Origin: Eumeta japonica
Taxonomy: Eukaryota; Arthropoda; Insecta; Lepidoptera; Psychidae
Reading direction: 5' to 3'
Assembly: GCA_005406025.1 (NCBI GenBank)
Contig: BGZK01002034.1
Span: forward strand, 1 to 64,000
DNA: 64,000 bases
In this document: positions 27,201 to 34,950 of the stretch, one piece after another
How the letters are laid out: every line of letters begins with the position of its first letter
Numbering within the stretch: the first letter of the stretch is position 1
Program-made: the position numbers and the translations under genes
The notes under the pieces: model-generated
Told to the model about the DNA's origin: nothing
Databases searched by the model: none
Seen by the model: the letters and a program-made list of their open reading frames with translations, nothing else

Positions 27201-30200
27201 GTGGGTTTTGGGAAAACGGTAAATTCTTCCAAGTACAGACCATGTGGAAATGGAAGTCCAAAGGGTCCTTTATGATACCTAATAGGTGGGATATCTGAAA
27301 TAATCTTGGGAATCGAGAAAACGCACTTTAAAAACTCAATTTTTTTTTGAATTTTTCCAAATTTCTGAGGAGATAAGTGGGTTTTTGGGAAAACGGTAAA
27401 TTCTTCCAAGTACAGACCATGTGGAAATGGAAGTCCAAAGGGTCCTTTATGATACCTAATAGGTGGGATATCTGAAATAATCTTGGGAATCGAGAAAACG
27501 CACTTTAAAACTCAATTTTTTTTGAATTTTTCCAAATTTCTGGAGGAGATAAGTGGGTTTTGGGAAAACGGTAAATTCTTCCAAGTACAGACCATGTGGA
27601 AATGGAAGTCCAAAGGGTCCTTTATGATACCTAATAGGTGGGATATCTGAAATAATCTTGGGAATCGAGAAAACGCACTTTAAAAACTCAATTTTTTTTT
27701 GAATTTTTCCAAATTTCTGAGGAGATAAGTGGGTTTTGGGAAAACGGTAAATTCTTCCAAGTACAGACCATGTGGAAATGGAAGTCCAAAGGGTCCTTTA
27801 TGATACCTAATAGGTGGGATATCTGAAATAATCTTGGGAATCGAGAAAACGCACTTTAAAAACTCAATTTTTTTTGAATTTTTCCAAATTTCTGAGGAGA
27901 TAAGTGGGTTTTGGGAAAACGGTAAATTCTTCCAAGTACAGACCATGTGGAAATGGAAGTCCAAAGGGTCCTTTATGATACCTAATAGGTGGGATATCTG
28001 AAATAATCTTGGGAATCGAGAAAACGCACTTTAAAAACTCAATTTTTTTTGAATTTTTCCAAATTTCTGGAGGAGATAAGTGGGTTTTTTGGGAAAACGG
28101 TAAATTCTTCCAAGTACAGACCATGTGGAAATGGAAGTCCAAAGGGTCCTTTATGATACCTAATAGGTGGGATATCTGAAATAATCTTGGGAATCGAGAA
28201 AAACGCACTTTAAAACTCAATTTTTTTTTGAATTTTCCAAATTTCTGGAGGAGATAAGTGGGTTTTGGGAAAACGGTAAATTCTTCCAAGTACAGACCAT
28301 GTGGAAATGGAAGTCCAAAGGGTCCTTTATGATACCTAATAGGTGGGATATCTGAAATAATCTTGGGAATCGAGAAAACGCACTTTAAAACTCAATTTTT
28401 TTAATTTTTCCAAATTTCTGGAGGAGATAAGTGGGTTTTGGGAAAACGGTAAATTCTTCCAAGTACAGACCATGTGGAAATGGAAGTCCAAAGGGTCCTT
28501 TATGATACCTAATAGGTGGGATATCTGAAATAATCTTGGGAATCGAGAAAACGCACTTTAAAACTCAATTTTTTTTGAATTTTTCCAAATTTCTGGAGGA
28601 GATAAGTGGGTTTTGGGAAAACGGTAAATTCTTCCAAGTACAGACCATGTGGAAATGGAAGTCCAAAGGGTCCTTTATGATACCTAATAGGTGGGATATC
28701 TGAAATAATCTTGGGAATCGAGAAAACGCACTTTAAAACTCAATTTTTTTTTGAATTTTTCCAAATTTCTGGAGGAGATAAGTGGGTTTTGGGAAAACGG
28801 TAAATTCTTCCAAGTACAGACCATGTGGAAATGGAAGTCCAAAGGGTCCTTTATGATACCTAATAGGTGGGATATCTGAAATAATCTTGGGAATCGAGAA
28901 AACGCACTTTAAAACTCAATTTTTTGAATTTTTCCAAATTTCTGGAGGAGATAAGTGGTTTTTGGGAAAACGGTAAATTCTTCCAAGTACAGACCATGTG
29001 GAAATGGAAGTCCAAAGGGTCCTTTATGATACCTAATAGGTGGGATATCTGAAATAATCTTGGGAATCGAGAAAACGCACTTTAAAAACTCAATTTTTTT
29101 TGAATTTTTCCAAATTTCTGGAGGAGATAAGTGGGTTTTGGGAAAACGGTAAATTCTTCCAAGTACAGACCATGTGGAAATGGAAGTCCAAAGGGTCCTT
29201 TATGATACCTAATAGGTGGGATATCTGAAATAATCTTGGGAATCGAGAAAACGCACTTTAAAAACTCAATTTTTTTTTGAATTTTTCCAAATTTCTGGAG
29301 GAGATAAGTGGGTTTTGGGGGTAAATTCTTCCAAGTACAGACCATGTGGAAATGGAAGTCCAAAGGGTCCTTTATGATACCTAATAGGTGGGATATCTGA
29401 AATAATCTTGGGAATCGAGAAAACGCACTTTAAAACTCAATTTTTTTTTGAATTTTTCCAAATTTCTGAGGAGATAAGTGGGTTTTGGGAAAACGGTAAA
29501 TTCTTCCAAGTACAGACCATGTGGAAATGGAAGTCCAAAGGGTCCTTTATGATACCTAATAGGTGGGATATCTGAAATAATCTTGGGAATCGAGAAAACG
29601 CACTTTAAAACTCAATTTTTTTTTGAATTTTCCAAATTTCTGAGGAGATAAGTGGGTTTTTGGGAAAACGGTAAATTCTTCCAAGTACAGACCATGTGGA
29701 AATGGAAGTCCAAAGGGTCCTTTATGATACCTAATAGGTGGGATATCTGAAATAATCTTGGGAATCGAGAAAACGCACTTTAAAACTCAATTTTTTTTGA
29801 ATTTTTCCAAATTTCTGGAGGAGATAAGTGGGTTTTGGGAAAACGGTAAATTCTTCCAAGTACAGACCATGTGGAAATGGAAGTCCAAAGGGTCCTTTAT
29901 GATACCTAATAGGTGGGATATCTGAAATAATCTTGGGAATCGAGAAAACGCACTTTAAAACTCAATTTTTTTGAATTTTTCCAAATTTCTGAGGAGATAA
30001 GTGGGTTTTTGGGAAAACGGTAAATTCTTCCAAGTACAGACCATGTGGAAATGGAAGTCCAAAGGGTCCTTTATGATACCTAATAGGTGGGATATCTGAA
30101 ATAATCTTGGGAATCGAGAAAACGCACTTTAAAAACTCAATTTTTTTTGAATTTTTCCAAATTTCTGGAGGAGATAAGTGGGTTTTTTGGGAAAACGGTA

Positions 30201-30420
30201 AATTCTTCCAAGTACAGACCATGTGGAAATGGAAGTCCAAAGGGTCCTTTATGATACCTAATAGGTGGGATATCTGAAATAATCTTGGGAATCGAGAAAA
30301 CGCACTTTAAAACTCAATTTTTTTTGAATTTTCCAAATTTCTGGAGGAGATAAGTGGGTTTTGGGAAAACGGTAAATTCTTCCAAGTACAGACCATGTGG
30401 AAATGGAAGTCCAAAGGGTC

Positions 30421-30425
30421 CTTTA
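30421..30425 (+). repeat. Target-site duplication, left copy (CTTTA)
   Basis: CTTTA directly precedes the 5' LTR and is repeated at 34946-34950 directly after the 3' LTR. Removing the element and one copy restores the normal monomer sequence GGTCCTTTATGATACC. A five-base duplication is typical for copia integrases. Confidence 0.97.
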
Positions 30426-30473
30426 TGTTGAAAATATATTTTGAATTGAGAATGGCAACACGACTGCATATGA

Positions 30474-30480
30474 TATAAAT
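30474..30480 (+). promoter_or_regulatory. TATA-like box in the 5' LTR
   Basis: TATAAAT 48 bases into the LTR, 120 bases before the AATAAA signal. It is the best candidate core promoter for the element RNA. The assignment rests on sequence and position only. Confidence 0.5.
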
Positions 30481-30593
30481 ACAACACTGTGGTGTATGAA
30501 TTTTAACAGTTGGTACTCATAACTTTATTAGCATCATTATACACAAAATATACTCTTAGACTTAAGTTACTAGCATGTAAGGTTTTATATGTA

Positions 30594-30599
30594 AATAAA
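30594..30599 (+). promoter_or_regulatory. AATAAA polyadenylation signal in the 5' LTR
   Basis: AATAAA in GTAAATAAAC. The copy in the 3' LTR at 34880-34885 would be the one used to end the element transcript, with the R region lying around or after it. Confidence 0.55.
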
Positions 30600-30661
30600 C
30601 TATCAAACGAAGTGGATGTGTTTTATTGACTGCGCGTGGTGAAGACAAATTTTGCAACAGA

Positions 30662-30675
30662 GGTTATGGGCCCAG
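30662..30675 (+). other. Primer-binding site complementary to the tRNA-iMet anticodon arm
   Basis: GGTTATGGGCCCAG begins two bases after the 5' LTR. It complements the anticodon stem-loop of initiator tRNA-Met, not the tRNA 3' end. Drosophila copia is known to prime from a cleaved 5' half of this tRNA. The match stops after 14 bases. Confidence 0.88.
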
Positions 30676-30727
30676 GCATAAAGTGAAGAAAAAGAAAAAC
30701 AAGAAAGAACAAGAAAAGACATTTAAT

Positions 30728-31648
30728 ATGAGCCTATATCAAATTGATAAATTAAGTGATAGTAATTATGATGCCTGGAGTATTCATATGAAGAGTGTGC
30801 TTGTCCATTCCGGTTACTGGAATATCGTCAGTGGAAAAGAAACGGCAGATGATGAAGAGGAAAGTAAGCGCAAGGAAAAGTGGCCTGAAAGGGACCAAAA
30901 GGCGTTGGCTACAATCACGCTTTGCATAAATGCAGCACAATTGAGCCACATAAAGAGCTGCAAAACTTCCTCGGAGGCATGGAATACACTAAAAGAAGTA
31001 TTTCGTCCAAGTGGCCCGGTCAAAAAGGTGTACCTTTACAAACAGCTTTTAAATAAAAAGATGAGTGAAGACGGAAGTATGTCGGAACATTTAAGAAGTT
31101 TTTCCGAAATAGTGGATAAACTAGCTGAAGTGGGCATCGAGCTACATGAGGAGCTTGTTACAATTATTTTGCTTTCCAGTTTGCCAGCGCAATATGAACA
31201 ATTTGTTGTTGCAATGGAAACAAGAGATATTTTGCCTACAATTCAGAATTTGAAAGTAAAATTGCTAGAGGAAGCTGATAGAAAACTACAGAAGGAGGGA
31301 GAAAGACAACAAATCGCTTTTACAGCCAAGCAAAATTCGAAATACGAGCGATTTAAGAAATCAGACAATGGAAAGAGAAACGATCATCAAAGCCGAAAAA
31401 AAAGTACAGTCTGTTTTATTTGTGGTAAGCCAGGGCATTTTGCTGCTAGCTGTTATTCAAGAAAAAAGTACGAAAGAAAGGAAAATGTACAGTCGCAGTT
31501 TACTGTATTGGCCGCAGCAGAATCAAACGCACTTGAAGGCAATATCTGGTGTATCGACAGCGGCGCAACCGCGCATATGTCCGGTGACAGATTAAGTTTT
31601 ACAACACTGAAAGAGCATAGAGAAAAAAATTACACTTGCTGGCGATAA
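30728..31648 (+). CDS. Gag, CCHC knuckle and protease N-terminus (piece 1)
   Basis: A 306-residue open piece. Residues about 1-220 are copia-type Gag, which assembles the particle. It is lysine- and glutamate-rich near residues 38-56 and has the conserved SLPAQYEQFV segment typical of the family. Residues 229-242 form a CCHC zinc knuckle (CFICGKPGHFAASC). Residue 277 is the catalytic Asp of the aspartic protease, in DSGAT at 31556. The piece ends 21 residues after the protease motif region because the seven-A run at 31623-31629 shifts the frame. The minus-strand copy has six A there. Confidence 0.93.
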   Translation: MSLYQIDKLSDSNYDAWSIHMKSVLVHSGYWNIVSGKETADDEEESKRKEKWPERDQKALATITLCINAAQLSHIKSCKTSSEAWNTLKEVFRPSGPVKKVYLYKQLLNKKMSEDGSMSEHLRSFSEIVDKLAEVGIELHEELVTIILLSSLPAQYEQFVVAMETRDILPTIQNLKVKLLEEADRKLQKEGERQQIAFTAKQNSKYERFKKSDNGKRNDHQSRKKSTVCFICGKPGHFAASCYSRKKYERKENVQSQFTVLAAAESNALEGNIWCIDSGATAHMSGDRLSFTTLKEHREKNYTCWR

Positions 31649-31667
31649 GTATATTTACTCAGAGGGA

Positions 31668-32117
31668 ATGGGTGATGTGAGTATTAACACAAATGTTGGA
31701 GAGTTGTTACTGCGAAATGTTTTGTATGTACCAAATTTGACTGGCAATTTTGTATCTGTAAGCAGAGCAGTTGAGAGAGGAATTCGTGTAATATTTGAAA
31801 ACAAAAAGGCAGTATTTATAGATATAAATAACGAAATCATCTTGTGCGCTAGAAAGAAAAACAACTTGTTTGTGTTTGAAAATAGAAACTGTACCAAACT
31901 GTTTCAAGCCAAAGACAGTGACAGTATGATATGGCACAACAGATTTGGGCACCTCAATTATGGTGATCTCCGAAAATTACAACAAAAAGAAATGGTTCTC
32001 GGTCTGGAGAAGATATGCTTCAAAAGAAATGAAGCTTGTTTGACTTGCATGAAAGCGAAAATTCACGTACAGCCGTTTAAAAGAAGCAATGAAATAAAAT
32101 CAAAAAAATATTCTTGA
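31668..32117 (+). CDS. Protease C-terminus and integrase zinc-binding module (piece 2)
   Basis: The frame is open from the A-run at about 31630, and the first ATG is at 31668. It encodes the protease tail (LYVPNLTGNFVSVSRAVERG), then the integrase N-terminal zinc module with HNRFGH (H-x4-H) and CLTC (C-x2-C). This module helps integrase multimerise and bind the element ends. The piece is not expected to start independently and is the continuation of the polyprotein. It ends after the seven-A run at 32102-32108, where the other copy has six A and stays open. Confidence 0.9.
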   Translation: MGDVSINTNVGELLLRNVLYVPNLTGNFVSVSRAVERGIRVIFENKKAVFIDINNEIILCARKKNNLFVFENRNCTKLFQAKDSDSMIWHNRFGHLNYGDLRKLQQKEMVLGLEKICFKRNEACLTCMKAKIHVQPFKRSNEIKSKKYS

Positions 32118-32118
32118 C

Positions 32119-33063
32119 TTAATTCATACAGATGTGTGTGGACCATTTAGTACTTTGTCTCTTGGTGGCTCTCGTTACTTCATAACCTTCATTGATGACT
32201 TCTCAAGGCGTATTTTTGTGTATTTTTTGAAATCGAAGGATGAGGCTTTCGATAAATTTATATTATTTCAGAATATGGTGGAACGTCAAACAGACAGAAA
32301 AATAAAATGTTTACGAAGTGACAACGGTGGTGAGTTCGCCAATAAAAAGTTTGACGAACATTTAAATAAATGCGGAATAAAAAGGCAATTTTCTGTTCCA
32401 TACACGCCCCAACAGAATGGCGTAGCTGAACGCGCTAACCGAACAATTATTGAAATGGCTCGAAGTATGTTGTCGAACAGTGGTTTGAATGAAAATCTTT
32501 GGGCAGAAGCAGTTTCAACAGCAGTATATATTAGAAATAGATCTCCAACATGTTTAATTAAAGATGCTACCCCATTTGAAGTATTTACAGGGCGCAAACC
32601 TTGTGTAAATCATTTTAAAGTGTTTGGCTCTACGGCGGTGGCGTTAGATAAAACGCAATACAAGAAGTTCCAACCAAAAGGAAAAATGTATAAAATGGTT
32701 GGCTATTCTCTCACTTCAAAGGCATACCGCTTGTACGATGCAGATTTGCGTATTGTTGTGGAAAAGAGAGATGTCTATTTTGATGAACACAACAACAACA
32801 ATAACAACAAGGTGGACGTAAGCGAAGATTTCGTCGATGACATACATGCAGAAAATAATTCAATCAAAGAGCCTTTATGTGAAGAGAGCGGAGAAGATGA
32901 GAGTAGTAGCGGCGAGTATCACAGTGTAGATGAGAGTGTTATAAGAGAAGTACAAAGCGAGGAGGAGAGAGAGAGAAAAAGATATCACGTGGCAGGCCGA
33001 AAATTGTGCGGACTGGTAAACGAGGGAGACCGAAGAAGGTATACAACACGCTCAACACGCTAA
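32119..33063 (+). CDS. Integrase catalytic core and C-terminal region (piece 3)
   Basis: The integrase core, which joins the cDNA ends to the target. The catalytic triad is Asp at 32131-32133, Asp at 32320-32322 and Glu at 32428-32430. The last two are separated by 35 residues, the exact DDE spacing of retroviral-type integrases. The downstream copia integrase tail (FKVFGSTAVALDK...) leads to a run of Asn codons near 32790-32810 and an acidic stretch. The frame shifts in the GA/A tract at 32961-32980. The last 25 or so residues, up to the stop at 33063, are therefore out of frame with the family sequence. Confidence 0.92.
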   Translation, partial: LIHTDVCGPFSTLSLGGSRYFITFIDDFSRRIFVYFLKSKDEAFDKFILFQNMVERQTDRKIKCLRSDNGGEFANKKFDEHLNKCGIKRQFSVPYTPQQNGVAERANRTIIEMARSMLSNSGLNENLWAEAVSTAVYIRNRSPTCLIKDATPFEVFTGRKPCVNHFKVFGSTAVALDKTQYKKFQPKGKMYKMVGYSLTSKAYRLYDADLRIVVEKRDVYFDEHNNNNNNKVDVSEDFVDDIHAENNSIKEPLCEESGEDESSSGEYHSVDESVIREVQSEEERERKRYHVAGRKLCGLVNEGDRRRYTTRSTR

Positions 33064-33446
33064 GGGAGAAAAGAGACGTAGATATTCCAGTCACAGTAGA
33101 AACAGCGTTAAATGGTGAGAACAGAGATAACTGGCGTGATGCCATGCAGGTAGAATATGACTCATTAATCAAGAATGAGACATGGACATTGGTTGATTTG
33201 CCTAAGGGGAAGAGAACGATAGGTTCGAAGTGGGTATTTAGTGTTAAAAGGGACAAAAATGGTAGTGTAGACAAATTTAAAGCTAGACTTGTTGCTAAGG
33301 GGTGTGCGCAAAAGTATGGGATAGATTACAAGGAGACTTTTTCTCCAGTAATTAGGTATTCAAATATACGTTTACTTTTGGCATTAGCAGTAGAGAAAAA
33401 ATATGTATTTAGAACAACTGGATGTATGTTCTGCATATTTGAATAG
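32979..33446 (+). CDS. AT-hook-like linker and reverse transcriptase N-terminus (piece 4)
   Basis: The frame resumes after the GA/A tract and overlaps the out-of-frame end of piece 3. It encodes RGRPK at 32988-33002 and RGRPKK at 33021-33038, both AT-hook cores. The start of the copia reverse transcriptase (RVT_2) follows, with the conserved NWRDAM...E and SKWVFSVKRD...KARLVAKG segments and ETFSPVIRYSNIRLLLALA. It is lost at the A-run 33396-33401, just before the first catalytic block of the polymerase. Confidence 0.88.
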   Translation, partial: KISRGRPKIVRTGKRGRPKKVYNTLNTLREKRDVDIPVTVETALNGENRDNWRDAMQVEYDSLIKNETWTLVDLPKGKRTIGSKWVFSVKRDKNGSVDKFKARLVAKGCAQKYGIDYKETFSPVIRYSNIRLLLALAVEKKYVFRTTGCMFCIFE

Positions 33447-34626
33447 CGATTTGCATGATGTTGTGTATATGCAGCAACCAGAATGTTTTGTCGACAAAGA
33501 GTATCCTAAACGTGTATTGAGGTTAGAGAAAGCGATTTATGGACTCAAACAGGCAGGGAGAGAGTGGAACACGAAACTTGACGAGGTTTTACGATCAATG
33601 AGTTTTACTCCGCTAGAAAGTGAAAGATGTCTGTATAGACGTGAAGAGAAAGGCAATATAATGTTTATCGCTGTGTATGTCGACGATATAATAATTGCAT
33701 CTCAATGTAGGGAGGCCATATTGATGGTAAAGCAGGGAATATTTGAGCATTTTAATTGTGTTGATAAGGGGAAACTGAGTTTATTCTTAGGTATAGAAAT
33801 TGAAAGAGATGGGGAATTAGGGAATATTTCCATAAGCCAGAGAAATTATATCGAGGATTTGTTGTGTGAGAATAATATGGAGGAATGTAGGAAAGTAAGC
33901 ACACCGTTAGATGCAGGTTTTCAAGGAAAGTGTGAAAGGGAAACATGTATAAAGGTGGACGAGGTTAAGTATCAAGCAATTATTGGATCGCTTATGTATT
34001 TGGCATTGTCCACAAGACCAGACATTTTACACTCAGTTACGAAATTGGCTCAATACAATAAAAACCCACACAAGGAACATTTAACTGGTGTGAATCATGT
34101 TTTAAGATATTTGTCTGCAACGAAAAATTTTAAGATCACATATAAAAGGACAGGACAAGCAGTTGTAGGCTATGTCGATTCAGACTGGGGAAGCGACACA
34201 TTGGATAGAAAGTCATATTCTGGTTTTGCATTTTTTATGGCTGGTAGTGTATTTTCTTGGGAGTCACGTAAACAGCAAACGGTTGCGTTAAGCAGCACAG
34301 AGGCTGAATATGTGGCATTGTCAACTGCGGCCAAGGAAGCAATATATTTAAGGAGACTTTTAAAGGAAATAGGTTTGACTCATGACAGCGGTCCTATAGT
34401 TATTTATGGAGACAATTTAGGAGCACAAAATTTGGCTAAGAATCATACCTATCATTCAAGGACGAAACACATAGATATCAAATACAACTTTTTGAGGGAC
34501 GCAGTTAGGGAAAATTTGTTAGAGGTAAAGTACATGCCTACGAATGAAATGATAGCTGACGTTCTGACGAAAAACTTGACAAAATCAAAACATTGCGACT
34601 TCGTCAACAAATTAGGATTGAAGTGA
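33403..34626 (+). CDS. Reverse transcriptase and RNase H (piece 5)
   Basis: A 407-residue open piece. It has the polymerase motif LDVCSAYLNSDL, the YGLKQAGREW segment typical of copia enzymes, and the catalytic YVDD at 33676-33687. RNase H follows, with DSDW at 34177-34188, SSTEAEY at 34291-34311, GDN and KHID near the end, covering the acidic catalytic residues. These two activities copy the element RNA to DNA and remove the RNA strand. The stop TGA at 34624-34626 is the natural end of gag-pol. The ATG at 33403 is internal and only marks where the frame reopens. Confidence 0.95.
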   Translation: MYLEQLDVCSAYLNSDLHDVVYMQQPECFVDKEYPKRVLRLEKAIYGLKQAGREWNTKLDEVLRSMSFTPLESERCLYRREEKGNIMFIAVYVDDIIIASQCREAILMVKQGIFEHFNCVDKGKLSLFLGIEIERDGELGNISISQRNYIEDLLCENNMEECRKVSTPLDAGFQGKCERETCIKVDEVKYQAIIGSLMYLALSTRPDILHSVTKLAQYNKNPHKEHLTGVNHVLRYLSATKNFKITYKRTGQAVVGYVDSDWGSDTLDRKSYSGFAFFMAGSVFSWESRKQQTVALSSTEAEYVALSTAAKEAIYLRRLLKEIGLTHDSGPIVIYGDNLGAQNLAKNHTYHSRTKHIDIKYNFLRDAVRENLLEVKYMPTNEMIADVLTKNLTKSKHCDFVNKLGLK

Positions 34627-34702
34627 AGAGGTTAAGACGATTTTTATTATCATTTATTAATTTATTATTTTTATTTGTTTTGTTTAAACTTGCACTCGTG
34701 TT

Positions 34703-34711
34703 GAGGAGGAG
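34703..34711 (+). other. Polypurine tract
   Basis: GAGGAGGAG ends directly at the first base of the 3' LTR (34712). This is the normal position for the RNase H-resistant primer of second-strand synthesis. Confidence 0.85.
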
Positions 34712-34945
34712 TGTTGAAAATATATTTTGAATTGAGAATGGCAACACGACTGCATATGATATAAATACAACACTGTGGTGTATGAATTTTAACAGTTGGT
34801 ACTCATAACTTTATTAGCATCATTATACACAAAATATACTCTTAGACTTAAGTTACTAGCATGTAAGGTTTTATATGTAAATAAACTATCAAACGAAGTG
34901 GATGTGTTTTATTGACTGCGCGTGGTGAAGACAAATTTTGCAACA
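34712..34945 (+). repeat. 3' LTR (234 bp) of the plus-strand copia element
   Basis: TGTTG...CAACA, identical to the 5' LTR. AATAAA at 34880-34885 is the likely polyadenylation signal for the element transcript. The stretch 34627-34702 between the gag-pol stop and the purine tract is AT-rich and holds no other feature that I can see. Confidence 0.97.
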
Positions 34946-34950
34946 CTTTA
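34946..34950 (+). repeat. Target-site duplication, right copy (CTTTA)
   Basis: CTTTA directly follows CAACA of the 3' LTR and continues as TGATACCTAATAGG, the normal monomer sequence. Confidence 0.97.

Larger units (their letters stand above)
6270..30425 (+). repeat. Satellite array, middle block (about 136 monomers)
   Basis: Continuous head-to-tail array of the roughly 176-bp monomer, all in one orientation. Nearly all variation is in run length: the main T-tract, T4 or T6 in GGG-Tn-GGG, A4 or A5 in GAG-An-CGCAC, A4 or A5 in TTT-An-CTC, and CTGAGGAG versus CTGGAGGAG. It starts mid-monomer after the minus-strand element and stops at CTTTA, the target site of the plus-strand element. No stretch is free of the repeat and no host gene is visible. 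Confidence 0.98.
30426..30659 (+). repeat. 5' LTR (234 bp) of the plus-strand copia element
   Basis: Begins TGTTG and ends CAACA, the usual TG...CA LTR ends with a 5-bp terminal inverted repeat. It holds a TATA-like box and a polyadenylation signal, so U3, R and U5 functions fit in this short LTR. It is identical, base for base, to the 3' LTR at 34712-34945. Confidence 0.97.
30728..34626 (+). pseudogene. Copia gag-pol polyprotein region, four frameshifts as assembled
   Basis: The single copia-type gag-pol reading region, about 1300 codons, from the ATG at 30728 (MSLYQID) to the TGA at 34624-34626. The frame also runs open upstream to about 30626, but that stretch includes the LTR end and primer-binding site and has no upstream ATG, so 30728 is the likely start. 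Breaks lie at the A-run 31623-31629, the A-run 32102-32108, the GA/A tract 32961-32980 and the A-run 33396-33401. At these sites this copy is longer than the minus-strand copy by 1, 1, 5 and 4 bases. All catalytic motifs are intact in the separate pieces. Consensus error and real inactivation are both possible. Confidence 0.92.
30426..34945 (+). mobile_element. Ty1/copia LTR retrotransposon, plus-strand copy, structurally complete
   Basis: A 4520-bp element with identical 234-bp LTRs, a primer-binding site at 30662-30675, a gag-pol region from 30728 to 34626 and a purine tract at 34703-34711. It is flanked by the 5-bp duplication CTTTA. The order protease, integrase, reverse transcriptase, RNase H places it in Ty1/copia (Pseudoviridae). 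Identical LTRs mean a very recent insertion, since LTRs are equal when an element inserts. The polyprotein frame is interrupted four times as assembled. It sits in satellite DNA in the opposite direction to the copy at 1796-6269. Confidence 0.97.

Noticed and set aside
6270..30425. CRISPR-like array
   Set aside because: The whole 176-bp unit is repeated without unique spacers, and the context is a eukaryotic satellite with retrotransposons.
30660..30680. tRNA gene fragment near the 5' LTR
   Set aside because: Only 14 bases match the complement of the tRNA-iMet anticodon arm. The position directly after the LTR identifies a primer-binding site.
30626..30727. Upstream extension of the gag frame to 30626
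   Set aside because: The stretch is open but begins at TTG, runs through the LTR end and primer-binding site and has no ATG. The first ATG in frame is at 30728, followed by the typical copia Gag start.
31623..33401. Programmed ribosomal frameshifting as explanation for the split gag-pol pieces
   Set aside because: Four shifts in one polyprotein, at plain purine runs and at different places from the breaks in the sister copy, do not resemble a conserved recoding site. Copia elements use one long frame.
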